Part shown: positions 38,891 through 47,144 of the stretch, piece after piece
How the letters are laid out: every line of letters starts with the position of its first letter
Position numbering within the stretch: the stretch's first letter is position 1
Origin: Candidatus Paraburkholderia kirkii
GTDB lineage: Bacteria; Pseudomonadota; Gammaproteobacteria; Burkholderiales; Burkholderiaceae
Length of the DNA stretch: 64,000 bases
NCBI GenBank assembly: GCA_001189345.1
Contig: LFKV01000023.1
Location: forward strand, 124,001 to 188,000
Direction of reading: 5' to 3'
The notes under the pieces: model-generated
The model's database searches: none
Told to the model about the DNA's origin: nothing
Seen by the model: the letters and a program-made list of their open reading frames with translations, nothing else
Program-made: the position numbers and the translations under genes

Positions 38891-39173
38891 TCAACTGCGC
38901 GGGAAATGCCACGCGTCGGCGGTGCCGCCGACCGCGCCATGCCCGTTGACGGCACGCGCGCCCGCGCCGCCGACGGCACGCGCGCCCGCGCCGCCGGCGA
39001 GCGTGAGCACCTTCCCGCCCTCGTCTTCCCAGCGGCTCAGGTCGCACGCCGCGCGTCGCCCCGCGGCGTCCTGCGATTGCACCCATTTCCAGGCAAGCAC
39101 GCTGCCGACTGCGAACAACGCGCCGAAGATTCCGATCGAGGGTCGTGCTATTTGTGTTCTCTCCCATGGTCAT
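38891..39173 (-). pseudogene. small membrane-anchored hypothetical protein, frameshifted
   Basis: Starts MTMGENTNSTT at 39173 (or 39167); the membrane helix IGIFGALFAVGSVLAWKW is in the next frame, followed by DLSRWEDEGGKVLTLAGGAG and ARAV repeats to the stop at 38891. A 24-bp tandem repeat encodes GGAGARAV twice. Lies downstream of DUF883 on the same strand, the position of YqjE/YqjK-type membrane partners in enterics, but the sequence is not clearly one of these. Confidence 0.5.
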
Positions 39174-39257
39174 GAAAATTCAAGACCGCCGCGAAGCGGC
39201 CGCCACCGCGATTTGCCGCGCCAGAGGCTAGAAACCGACAACCGACCGGCGAAGCAA

Positions 39258-39575
39258 TCATCGGGAAACCAGTAGACCCACCAGAAAGCCGACGCCGGCC
39301 GCAATGCCGAGCGACTGCCAGGGATTTTCCTTCACGTATTTCTCGGTGCAGTCGATGCCCGTGCGGTAACGGTTCTGCGCACTCGCCTGCGCATCTTCCA
39401 GCGCGACGCGGGCCGAATCGAGATGCTCGCGCAGCCGCGAGCGAAGCGCATCGACGCCCTCGCCCGGCAGCGACGCCGAGAGTCGCAGCAACTCCTCCGA
39501 ATCGTTCAGCAGCACCTTGATGTCTTCGATGATCTTTTGCTTGCCCAACGCAAGCTGGACAGTCGTCTGACTCAT
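39258..39575 (-). CDS. DUF883 (ElaB/YqjD-type) membrane-anchored protein
   Basis: 105 residues from 39575 (MSQTTVQLALGKQKIIEDIK). A long amphipathic helix (LRLSASLPGEGVDALRSRLR, ALEDAQASAQNRYRTGIDCT) leads to the diagnostic C-terminal anchor ENPWQSLGIAAGVGFLVGLL. E. coli relatives are ribosome-binding inner-membrane proteins of stationary phase. RBS GAGGA remains, but an IS5-type element starts 17 bp upstream and cuts the gene off from its former promoter. Confidence 0.85.
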   Translation of the reverse strand: MSQTTVQLALGKQKIIEDIKVLLNDSEELLRLSASLPGEGVDALRSRLREHLDSARVALEDAQASAQNRYRTGIDCTEKYVKENPWQSLGIAAGVGFLVGLLVSR

Positions 39576-39591
39576 GTAGGGAAGTCCTCGC

Positions 39592-40533
39592 CTAAGAGAC
39601 GGTTTCATAAAGGCTGTTGAGATTGCCGAAGAGTGTTCCAGCAGATCAAGCAACAACCGAGTTTGAGGAACGCTTCATGAATGTCCGCACGACGTTCGAA
39701 GCGAGTACGTAGACGGCGGAAGTTATGCAACCAGGCATGTGTACGTTCGACGACCCAACGGACTTTCCCAAGGCCGCTACCGTGCGGGTGACCGCGCCGC
39801 GCGATGCTGGTGGGAATGTTGCGCGCGTGAAGGAGGCACCGGTACTTGTCATGATCGTAACCGCGGTCGGCATAAACACAGCCAGGGCGACTCAGCGGCC
39901 GGCCGCGCACGCCGCCAATCGGTACGATGGCCTCGATCAACGGGATCAGTTGGGTGACGTCGTGACGATTGGCGCCGGTCAGGATTGCCGCGATCGGCGT
40001 ACCGTTGGCGTCGGTGGTGACGTGGTGCTTGGAACCGGGTCGTGCTCGGTCGGTGGGGTTCGGGCCAGTTTTTCGCCCGCCCCAACCGCACGAATCGACG
40101 ATGAGTCGACGACGACGCGGGAGAAGTCGATCTTCCCGGCCGCTCGTAGTTTCGCCAGCAGCAGTGCGTGCAGTCGATCCCACACGCCGGCTTGCTGCCA
40201 ATCGCGCAGCCTGCGCCAGCAACTGACGCCAGAGCCACATCCCATCTCCGCTGGCAGATCTCGCCACCGGATGCCGGTCTTCAGCACGAACAAGATGCCG
40301 GTCAGCGCAGCCCGATCCGGTACCGGCTTGCGGCCCGGATACTTGAAGCGGCGCGGCTTCGCTGGTGGTAGCAGTGGCTCGATCAGTGCCCACAGTTCGT
40401 CGTCGATGATTGGTTTGCCCATCTCCTCGATCCTGTTGTCACAACGATCGAGGTTAACAGGTTGCGTTACGGGTTAACAGCCCCTAAGACGGGTTAACAG
40501 CCCCTAAGAGATCTTTTTGAAACTACTTCTTAG
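39592..40533 (-). mobile_element. IS5-family insertion sequence (IS427-like group)
   Basis: 942 bp bounded by imperfect inverted repeats: CTAAGAGACGGTTTCATAAA at the left (39592-39611) and, inverted, CTAAGAAGTAGTTTCAAAAA at the right (40514-40533). Carries one transposase in two overlapping frames. A 20-bp unit (ACGGGTTAACAGCCCCTAAG) is repeated in tandem at 40469-40508 just inside the right end. It separates the DUF883 gene from a small upstream gene and its sigma54-like promoter. Confidence 0.85.
39605..40422 (-). CDS. IS5-family transposase, two frames joined by -1 frameshift
   Basis: OrfA starts at 40422 (MGKPIIDDELWALIEPLLPP) and has the DUF4096-type N-terminus and first catalytic Asp (VVVDSSSIRAVGAG). 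OrfB continues as GRKTGPNPTDRARPGSKHHV, with the second Asp (VYADRGYD) and Glu (VRWVVERTHAWLHNFRRL), to 39605. The frames meet at GCGAAAAAC near 40068, and the change is -1, as in programmed frameshifting of this IS group. So this may be an active element rather than a broken one. Confidence 0.85.
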
Positions 40534-40651
40534 TGGGATCCATGCGTACGAGGCCGATGCGAACCGGCGCGTGCGCGTGGAGCGCGCGGGCCCGTCGCAC
40601 GGGCTTCGTGCGCTCGTGCGCGGCGGCGTCCAAATCGAAGAAATCGTCCAT
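40523..40651 (-). CDS. small hypothetical gene, 3' end inside the IS
   Basis: 42 residues from 40651 (MDDFFDLDAAAHERTKPVRR, then ARALHAHAPVRIGLVRMDPT). The stop codon TAG (40523-40525) is in the terminal repeat of the IS, so the last codons are supplied by the element and the native end may differ. A sigma54-like promoter lies 91 bp upstream. Before the insertion it was probably the first gene of a unit with DUF883. Confidence 0.5.
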   Translation of the reverse strand: MDDFFDLDAAAHERTKPVRRARALHAHAPVRIGLVRMDPTKK

Positions 40652-40741
40652 GGTGCCCTTGCCTCTCTCGCCCGTCCTCGTGTCTGCGCCGTTGATACAG
40701 GTTGCCGGCGGTACTTTCGAATCAGCTTCGGCAACCATCAC

Positions 40742-40756
40742 GCAGCTTTCATGCCA
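40742..40756 (-). promoter_or_regulatory. possible sigma54 promoter before the IS-interrupted unit
   Basis: Minus strand: TGGCATGAAAGCTGC; GG-N10-GC spacing kept, one mismatch in each element (GGCAT, CTGC). Confidence 0.45.
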
Positions 40757-41228
40757 CCATCGGTTACTCGCGAGCGGGAACTATTCGTGCGAGCCAGCAC
40801 GCAATGCCATTGCATCGAATGGGCTGTGGAGCGGGTAACAATTACGCCGTCGCCTTGTAAATTCCCGGCGTGCGCGGCGAACCTTTCCGGCTGCGCGCGC
40901 CGCGCCTTACGCCGGGCGAACGGTTGATCGCGCCGCGTCGCGGGCGCGCATTGCCGCAAGGTCGTCGCGAATGGTTAAATAGCGTTTATGAGACAGGCTC
41001 GTTTGCAACGATCCGGCCGCGCCGGGCAGACGATCCTGAACCGACACACGCAACCCGGGAGAGCGGCTCGCGGGCCGCGCGCACGGACGCGTCGCATGCC
41101 GTGCGCGCGGTGATTCGCTATTGCGCCGCTTGCGGGCGCCGGCCTGCCGCTACGGGTCTTCGCCGACGCGCACCGAAAACCGCCGCCCGCCCATCACATT
41201 CGCAAGTACTCAGGACAATTCAGGACAT
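40757..41228. other. intergenic region, no gene
   Basis: About 470 bp. Open frames here have no family features. It includes an AT-richer stretch near 40976-41000 that may hold the promoter of the following regulator; no consensus boxes I would commit to. Confidence 0.45.
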
Positions 41229-42295
41229 ATGGCGTCAACCGATCTGGATCCGCCGCCCGTCGCGGTCGGCGATACCCCGGCGCAGAAAAACGCAACGCGG
41301 GAGAAGTGCCAGGCTTGAAGTCTTATGGGCTGCTCTACGGCTCCTCGCCCGTGATGCAGGAGCTGTATGCGCAGATCGAGCGCGTCGCCGCGACCGATGC
41401 GACCGCGCTCATCATCGGCGAGTCGGGGACCGGCAAGGAGCTCGCCGCCCGCACCATCCACGATCAGAGCGCGCGCAAGGACGGGCCGTTCATCGCGGTG
41501 AACTGCGGCGCGATTCCCGACAATCTCATCGAGGCCGAGCTCTTCGGTCACGAGAAAGGCAGCTTCACGGGTGCAGTGCAGGGGCGAATCGGCTATTTCG
41601 AGCACGCGAACGGCGGCACCCTCTTTCTCGACGAAGTGACCGAGATGTCGCCGGTGCGGCAGGTCAAGCTCCTGCGGGCGCTCGAGACGGGCACGTTCTT
41701 TCGCGTCGGCGGCAACGATCTCATCAGCTCGGACATGCGCGTGATCGCGGCGACCAATCGGGATCCCGTCGCGGCCGTCAAGGAAAACGGCTTGCGCGAG
41801 GATCTGATGTATCGCCTGGCTGTGTTTCCGCTGCGCGCGCCGCCGCTGCGCGAGCGCGATTCGGACCGCGAGCTGCTCGCGCAGCATTTCCTCGCCGAGA
41901 TGAACGCGCAGGAAGGCACGAGCAAGGCGTTCAGCAAGCGCGTGCTCGACGTGCTGCGCACCTATTCGTGGCCCGGCAACGTGCGCGAGCTGAAGAACAC
42001 AGTCTATCGCGCGTTCATTCTCGCGGAGAAGACGGTGGAGATCGCGCATCCGCATCTCGCGTCGCGCGTGAAGAAGCCGGTCACGCAGGGCGACGCGATG
42101 AACGTCTGGGTCGGCACGCCGCTCGCCGATGCGCAGAAGCAGATCATCCTCGGCACGCTCAAGCACTGCGGCGGCGACAAGCGGCGCGCGGCGAAGGCGC
42201 TCGGCGTGAGCCTCAAGACCCTGTACAACCGCCTCGGCGCCTACGAAAACGAAGACACCGAAGCAGGCGAGACCCCGCAGAACAACGAAAGCTGA
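41229..42295 (+). pseudogene. sigma54 enhancer-binding protein without receiver domain, N-terminal frameshift
   Basis: The native start is probably ATG 41229 ([20 protein letters not shown]), but that frame stops just after NATREKCQA. The next frame carries the complete AAA+ and DNA-binding parts: [20 protein letters not shown], Walker [30 protein letters not shown] and Fis helix [20 protein letters not shown]. The break near 41305 is in the short linker; translation could restart close to 41318, so activity may survive. No receiver domain, so it is likely constitutive or controlled by another protein. Confidence 0.85.
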
Positions 42296-42602
42296 CGCGC
42301 CTGCCGGCCGGCTCATCCGCACGATATCGAAGCGAACGTGCATCGTCGCGTTCGCTTTTCCTTGCCCGCGATCGATGCGAACGGCGCGCGTGGCGCCGCT
42401 CGCTTGCAATTTCTTGCAATTTTCACAGCCCGGTAATTAGAAGCTTGCTTCAAAATGCGCGAAGCTGCGAGACGGCTGAGCGTCGTCGTCGCATTGCCGG
42501 ACAGTCACCTGGCGGCGAAACCTCAAGCAGATTCGAGCACCTGAAAAGATTTGAGAACCCGATAGCAAGCGTCGGGAACCGGTAGACGAAGGAAAAAGCA
42601 AG
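42296..42602. other. intergenic region with terminator
   Basis: Contains AAGCGAACG (42330-42338), a 10-nt loop and CGTTCGCTT (42349-42357) followed by TTC, a plausible terminator of the enhancer-binding-protein gene. The rest holds no gene I can recognise. Confidence 0.6.
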
Positions 42603-43156
42603 GTGCAGATCTGGGTCCAAGGGCGTGCTCCGCGTGCCGCGACGCTCGCCGCGATCATCGCGGGCGTCGTCGCCTGCGCAAGCCTCACGGAATGCAACTC
42701 CCTCTATGGCGAAGGCGCGACGGCTGGCGCCGGTATCGCGGGCGCGGCGGTGGCCAACAGCGTCACCAGCAACGCGGCGGTCGCGACGGGCATCGGCCTT
42801 GGCGCGGTCGCGGCGGCCAAGGCCGGCGCAGTACACGCAGCGCGTCATCCATACCAACACGCAGGACCAGATCGCCTCCGTCGCCGGGCCGCTCGCGGTC
42901 GGCGCGGTCGCTCCGTGGAAGGTCGTGCACTCGATGCCGATCGAGGACGACGAAAAAGGCCGCGTAACCGTGAGCCGCACGATCAGCAGCGGCGTGCTCG
43001 ACTGCAAGGAGATCGTGTTCTCCGTCGACCGCGACGCCACCCAGGACCGCCCGGCCGACAGCGCCTTCTACGTAGCCTCCGTCTGCCGCGATGGCAACAA
43101 GTGGAAATGGGCCGTCGGCGGAACCCGCGGTCGAGCGGTGGGGAAGCTTGCAGTAA
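42603..43156 (+). pseudogene. exported Gly/Ala-rich protein, frameshifted
   Basis: GTG start at 42603; hydrophobic N-terminus LAAIIAGVVACASLTECNSL with Cys residues suggests a lipoprotein or exported protein. A Gly-zipper stretch GAGIAGAAVANSVTSNAAVA and TGIGLGAVAAAKAG follows. In another frame: QYTQRVIHTNTQDQIASVAG, VSRTISSGVLDCKEIVFSVD and SAFYVASVCRDGNKWKWAV, then EPAVERWGSLQ to a stop at 43156. Breaks near 42825 and 43112. Not recognised as a named family. Confidence 0.6.
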
Positions 43157-43177
43157 GCTCCGGTGGCTTCACCGTGG

Positions 43178-43215
43178 AAAGCGCCGTGTCCTCTGGGGGA
43201 CACGGCGCTTTTTTA
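43178..43215 (+). terminator. terminator of the exported-protein gene
   Basis: 14-bp stem (43178-43191 with 43198-43211) and six T on the plus strand; shared with the convergent hicB gene. Confidence 0.85.
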
Positions 43216-43620
43216 TCGGCTCAACCGTTCGCGATCGCCTCCAGCGCGACGCGCGAGAAACCCGCTGCGAGTCTCGTGGCGTGCTTCGACGTAACTGTCG
43301 ATCTTGTGCAGGACGAAACGCGGCAGGCTGATGTTGATGCGCTCCGGCCGCGAGTCGAGCTTCGACAGGTCGACTTCGACGAATGCCCAGATGGCGCCCT
43401 CGTAGTCGGGATTGCCGATGAGATCCTCGATCGATGACGCGGATAAGGAAACGTCCTGTCCCTCCTCGATCAGCAGCTCGACATGAGCGTAGATCGCTTC
43501 TCTTGTGTTCTTGATCGCATCATCGATCGTGTCGCCCCAGGAAAATGCGCCGGGAACGTCCGGCACGATCACGCTGTAGACGCTTTCTTCATCCTTGTGA
43601 ATTGCGATGGGGAACTCCAT
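43213..43620 (-). CDS. hicB: HicB-family antitoxin, probable C-terminal frameshift
   Basis: Partly degraded RNase-H-like HicB fold: FPIAIHKDEESVYSVIVPDV, PGAFSWGDTIDDAIKNTREA and AIYAHVELLIEEGQDVSLSA, then the DNA-binding part (RPERINISLPRFVLHKIDSY, VEARHETRSGFLAR). The usual ending after GFLAR is VALEAIANG, present in another frame with a stop at 43221; a GC pair seems lost in GCGCG. The DNA-binding core is upstream of the break, so the antitoxin may still work. Follows hicA by 13 bp. Confidence 0.85.
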   Translation of the reverse strand: MEFPIAIHKDEESVYSVIVPDVPGAFSWGDTIDDAIKNTREAIYAHVELLIEEGQDVSLSASSIEDLIGNPDYEGAIWAFVEVDLSKLDSRPERINISLPRFVLHKIDSYVEARHETRSGFLARRAGGDRERLSR

Positions 43621-43633
43621 TTCCTACTCTCCG

Positions 43634-43835
43634 TTACGAGTACAGCCGGTTGAGCATTCCAGCGCCTTTCAGGATGGCTCTGACCGTTCCGATCGACAGA
43701 TCCTTCTTCGGGTGCGGCACCGTCACACAGCGGCCTATGCCCGCCCCGGTGTTTGAATTGGTGATGACTGCCGGTAATGCGCACCAATTCCCAGTCATCA
43801 TCCAGAAGCATTCGTATCAAGCGCGATGAGTCCAT
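43634..43835 (-). pseudogene. hicA: HicA-family mRNA interferase toxin, frameshifted
   Basis: Start at 43835 (MDSSRLIRMLLDDDWELVRI) with GGAGA upstream. The double-stranded-RNA-binding-like fold shows TGSHHQFKH with the catalytic His; the remainder, GRCVTVPHPKKDLSIGTVRA and ILKGAGMLNRLYS with a stop at 43634, is in another frame (shift near 43745). Toxin lost, antitoxin mostly kept: the expected order of decay for a toxin-antitoxin pair. Confidence 0.85.
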
Positions 43836-43848
43836 CTCGTCTCCGAAT

Positions 43849-43877
43849 GCTCCGTGTGTAATCCTTACACACGGAGC
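43849..43877. promoter_or_regulatory. hicAB operator, 13-bp perfect palindrome
   Basis: GCTCCGTGTGTAA (43849-43861), 3-bp centre, TTACACACGGAGC (43865-43877), ending 14 bp before the hicA ATG. On the minus strand a TTGAAG near 43887 and TAAGGA at 16-bp spacing could be the -35/-10, so the palindrome would cover the -10. HicB-type antitoxins autoregulate through such sites. Confidence 0.75.
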
Positions 43878-43951
43878 GATGATCTTCAAGACTAGAACGT
43901 TACGGCGCGTCGCGTTCCGGCGACAGTCGGTCGAATGGCCGGCCCCAAATG

Positions 43952-43989
43952 AAAAAGCGCGGCTCCCGTTCCCGGGAAAACCGCGCTTC
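43952..43989 (-). terminator. terminator of the ABC transporter unit
   Basis: AAGCGCGG (43955-43962) pairs with CCGCGCTT (43981-43988) around a GC-rich inner hairpin; T run on the minus strand, 24 bp after the ATPase stop. Confidence 0.7.
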
Positions 43990-44012
43990 GCGCCCGATTC
44001 GGACGAAGACCG

Positions 44013-45368
44013 TCAAGCCTCCACATCCTCCAGGCTCAGCATTTCCGTCTGATCGTTATACGAGAAGATCTCACCATAGCGCCCCCAGTCGATGACCGCG
44101 TCGAGTGTCTCCTGCGCGGCCTTGTCGGAGAGGAAATCTTCCAGTTCCTGCTCGAAGCGCACCCGCGGCGCGCGATGCCCCAACCGCTCGTTGAGCACCT
44201 TCTTGATCCGCGCGGCTAGCGGCACGTGCCACAGCAGATGCTCCGCGAACATCATCTTGCGCTCCTGCGTGCCGAACTCGGCGAATACGCGCGCCTGCGG
44301 CGTGAGGAAAATGTCGCCCTCGCGCACGTCGGCGAAACCGAGGTGCTGCAGCACTTCCGCGATCGGGAACAGTTCGTCCACCTCGAGATGCAGCGTGCGC
44401 GCGATTTCCGGCATGTCCGCGCGGCCGTGATACGGCTCGGCGGCGAGCGTTTCGATGAGACCCGCCATTAGGTTGGTCGACACTGACGGCAGCCAGCTGC
44501 CGAGCTCGAGCCCCTTCTTCTTCGCCTCGTCCATCTGGCGCGCGGTCATCTTCGCGTAGATGTCGTCGACGAGGCGCCGGAACGCCGGGTCCAGACGATT
44601 GCGGGGATGCTTGAACGGCACCTTGATCTCCGCCATCACGCGGCCCGGATTCGACGACAGCACGAGAATGCGGTCGCACATGAAGACCGCTTCCTCGATG
44701 TTGTGCGTGACGATCAGCACCGACTTGATTGGCAGGCGCCCTTGCGTCCACAGATCGAGCAGATCGGTGCGCAGGTTCTCCGCGGTCAGCACGTCGAGCG
44801 CGGAGAACGGTTCGTCCATGAGCAAGAGCGTCGGATCGACGACCAGCGCCCGCGCGAAGCCCACGCGCTGGCGCATGCCACCCGACAGCTCGCGCGGATA
44901 GGCGTTCTCGAAGCCGTCGAGACCGATCAGGTCGATCGCCGCCAGCGCGCGCTCGCGCCGCTCGCGCGCGCCGACGCCCTGCGCTTCCAGACCGGCTTCC
45001 ACGTTCTGCAGCACGGTCAGCCACGGAAACAGCGCGAAGGTCTGAAACACCATGGCGACACCCTTCGCGGGGCCCTGCAACGGCCCGTTCAGATAGGTGA
45101 CCTCGCCCGCCGTCGGCTCGATCAGCCCGGCGATGATGCGCAACAGCGTCGACTTGCCCGAGCCCGAGCGCCCGAGCAAACCGACGATCTCCCCTTCGCG
45201 CAAGGCGAGGTCCGCATCGTCGAGCACGAGCAGTTCGCCCTGCGTCTTGTTAAAGCCGCGGCTCACGTTCTGCACGTGCAGGATTTCGGCGCCGAGACGC
45301 GGCGGCGTGCCTTGCGGGCGCTGCAAGCCTTGCGCGGCGGACGTCTGCGTAGTTTTCAGGTTCTGCAT
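44013..45368 (-). CDS. nitrate/sulfonate-type ABC transporter ATPase with AAA-associated domain
   Basis: 451 aa, full and clean. ATPase domain: Walker A GLLGRSGSGKST, signature LSGGMRQRVGFARAL, Walker B LLLMDEPFSALD and H-loop IVTHNIEEAVF, the NrtD/SsuB/TauB pattern. The C-terminal ~170 residues (MPEIARTLHLEVDELFPIAE, VLQHLGFADVREGDIFLTPQ) are the 'AAA-associated C-terminal' domain found on such ATPases. Partner of the fused permease directly upstream; no periplasmic binding protein in the unit. Substrate unknown. Confidence 0.9.
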   Translation of the reverse strand: MQNLKTTQTSAAQGLQRPQGTPPRLGAEILHVQNVSRGFNKTQGELLVLDDADLALREGEIVGLLGRSGSGKSTLLRIIAGLIEPTAGEVTYLNGPLQGPAKGVAMVFQTFALFPWLTVLQNVEAGLEAQGVGARERRERALAAIDLIGLDGFENAYPRELSGGMRQRVGFARALVVDPTLLLMDEPFSALDVLTAENLRTDLLDLWTQGRLPIKSVLIVTHNIEEAVFMCDRILVLSSNPGRVMAEIKVPFKHPRNRLDPAFRRLVDDIYAKMTARQMDEAKKKGLELGSWLPSVSTNLMAGLIETLAAEPYHGRADMPEIARTLHLEVDELFPIAEVLQHLGFADVREGDIFLTPQARVFAEFGTQERKMMFAEHLLWHVPLAARIKKVLNERLGHRAPRVRFEQELEDFLSDKAAQETLDAVIDWGRYGEIFSYNDQTEMLSLEDVEA

Positions 45369-45380
45369 CGGAACTCGTCC

Positions 45381-47144
45381 TCAATCCAGCCGGAGTCTTG
45401 CTTCGGCGTAGGCGTATAGCGGGCGCCACAACAGTCGGTTGAACAGCGTGACGAACAGCGACATCACGGCGATGCCGAGAATGATTTTCGGGTAGTCGCC
45501 CGCAGCGGTCGTCTGGGCGATGTAGGCGCCGAGGCCGTGCGCGACGACCTCCGTCTTGCCCCACGACACCGCCTCAGCGACGATGCTCGCGTTCCACGCG
45601 CCGCCCGAAGCGGTGATCGCCCCGGTGATGTAGTAAGGGAAAATGCCCGGCAGCATGCACTTCTTCCACCACTGCCAGCCGCGAATCTGGAAGTTGGTCG
45701 CGGCCTCGCGGTAATCGTTGGGATAGGACGACGCCCCCGCGATCACATTGAAGAGGATATACCACTGCGTGCCGAGCACGATGAGCGGCGAGAGCCAGAT
45801 GTCCGGGTTCAGGTTCCAGCGCACGATCACCACGACGAACACTGGAAACAGCAGGTTCGCCGGAAAGGCGGCAAGAAACTGGGCGAGCGGCTGGATCTTC
45901 TCGGCGAGCGCCGGACGCAGGCCGATCATCACGCCGATCGGCACCCACACCACCGACGCGATCGCGATCAGCACGACCACGCGCAGCAGCGTGATGAAGC
46001 CGAGCACGAACACATGGCCGACTTCGCCCCAGGTGACGCCCGTCGACACGAACGACACCACCTTCCACACGACGAACACAGTGATCAGCAGCACGGCCGT
46101 GCCCCAGAGGATATCGCCCGTACGCGTGGACGGCACCTTCGCGCGCAGCGGCAGCCCGACGTTCTCGAACGCGCCTTGCAGCGACGGCAGCTTGATCGGC
46201 ACGCGCGCCGCCTTGGCGAGAATCCAGCCCGCCGGCACCAGCAGCCGATGGATCAGGCGCGTGCGGCGGATCAGGTCGAGCAGCCAGGAAGACGGCTCGT
46301 TCCCCGAGCTCGTGAACTCCATGCGGAACTTGTCGGCCCACGCGACGAGCGGGCGGAACATCAGCTGGTCGTAGGCGAGGATGACGACTGTCATCGCGAG
46401 GATCACCCAGCCGATCGCGCTCAGATTGCGCTCGCCGATGGCGGTGGCCAAATAGGCGCCCACGCCCGGCAGTACGATCGTGCGGTTACCCACAGTGATC
46501 GCCTCGGACGCGACCATGAAGAACCAGCCGCCCGACATCGACATCATCATGTTCCAGATGAGGCCGGGCATCGAGAACGGCACTTCGAGCTTCCAGAAGC
46601 GCTGCCAGTTGGTGAGGTGAAAACCGCGCGAGACTTCGTCCAGATCGCGCGGCACCGTGCGCAGCGACTGGTAGAAGCTGAAGGTCATGTTCCACGCCTG
46701 GCTCGTGAAGATCGCGAAGATCGCGGCGCACTCCGCGCCGATCACGCGCCCGGGGAACAGCGCGAGAAAGAAGGTGACCGTAAACGAGATGTAGCCGAGC
46801 ACCGGCACCGACTGGAGGATGTCAAGGATCGGCACGAGCACGATCGACGCGCGCCGGCTCTTCGCCGCGAGCGTGCCGTAGATCAGCGTGAAGATCAGCG
46901 ACGCGACCATCGCCAGCAGCATGCGCAAGGTCGTGCGCAACGCGTACTCGGGGAGATTCGCGGGGTCGAGCGAGATCGCCTGGCTCTGCAGCGTCGAGAT
47001 CGGCGCCAGCGTCTCGTGAAAACCGACGGCGGCGAGCGCGATCATGCAGATGATCATCGGGAACGCGACGAAATCCCAGCGGTTGGGCAGGAGCCGCCAG
47101 GCCGACGCATTCGCCGTGCGATTCAGATTGAAGCCAAATTCCAT
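45381..47144 (-). CDS. ABC transporter permease, two permease domains fused
   Basis: 587 aa from 47144 (MEFGFNLNRTANASAWRLLP). Two binding-protein-dependent permease domains in tandem: the first has the EAA-type loop DEVSRGFHLTNWQRFWKLEV then PFSMPGLIWNMMMSMSGGWF; the second has REAATNFQIRGWQWWKKCML then PGIFPYYITGAITASGGAWN. About 12 helices. This fused permease with the AAA-associated ATPase is a recurring anion-type importer in beta-proteobacteria. Intact. Confidence 0.9.
   Translation of the reverse strand: MEFGFNLNRTANASAWRLLPNRWDFVAFPMIICMIALAAVGFHETLAPISTLQSQAISLDPANLPEYALRTTLRMLLAMVASLIFTLIYGTLAAKSRRASIVLVPILDILQSVPVLGYISFTVTFFLALFPGRVIGAECAAIFAIFTSQAWNMTFSFYQSLRTVPRDLDEVSRGFHLTNWQRFWKLEVPFSMPGLIWNMMMSMSGGWFFMVASEAITVGNRTIVLPGVGAYLATAIGERNLSAIGWVILAMTVVILAYDQLMFRPLVAWADKFRMEFTSSGNEPSSWLLDLIRRTRLIHRLLVPAGWILAKAARVPIKLPSLQGAFENVGLPLRAKVPSTRTGDILWGTAVLLITVFVVWKVVSFVSTGVTWGEVGHVFVLGFITLLRVVVLIAIASVVWVPIGVMIGLRPALAEKIQPLAQFLAAFPANLLFPVFVVVIVRWNLNPDIWLSPLIVLGTQWYILFNVIAGASSYPNDYREAATNFQIRGWQWWKKCMLPGIFPYYITGAITASGGAWNASIVAEAVSWGKTEVVAHGLGAYIAQTTAAGDYPKIILGIAVMSLFVTLFNRLLWRPLYAYAEARLRLD

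Noticed and set aside
38940-39000. Short repeats resembling a CRISPR-like array
   Set aside because: Only two 24-bp copies in tandem without spacers; a coding repeat.
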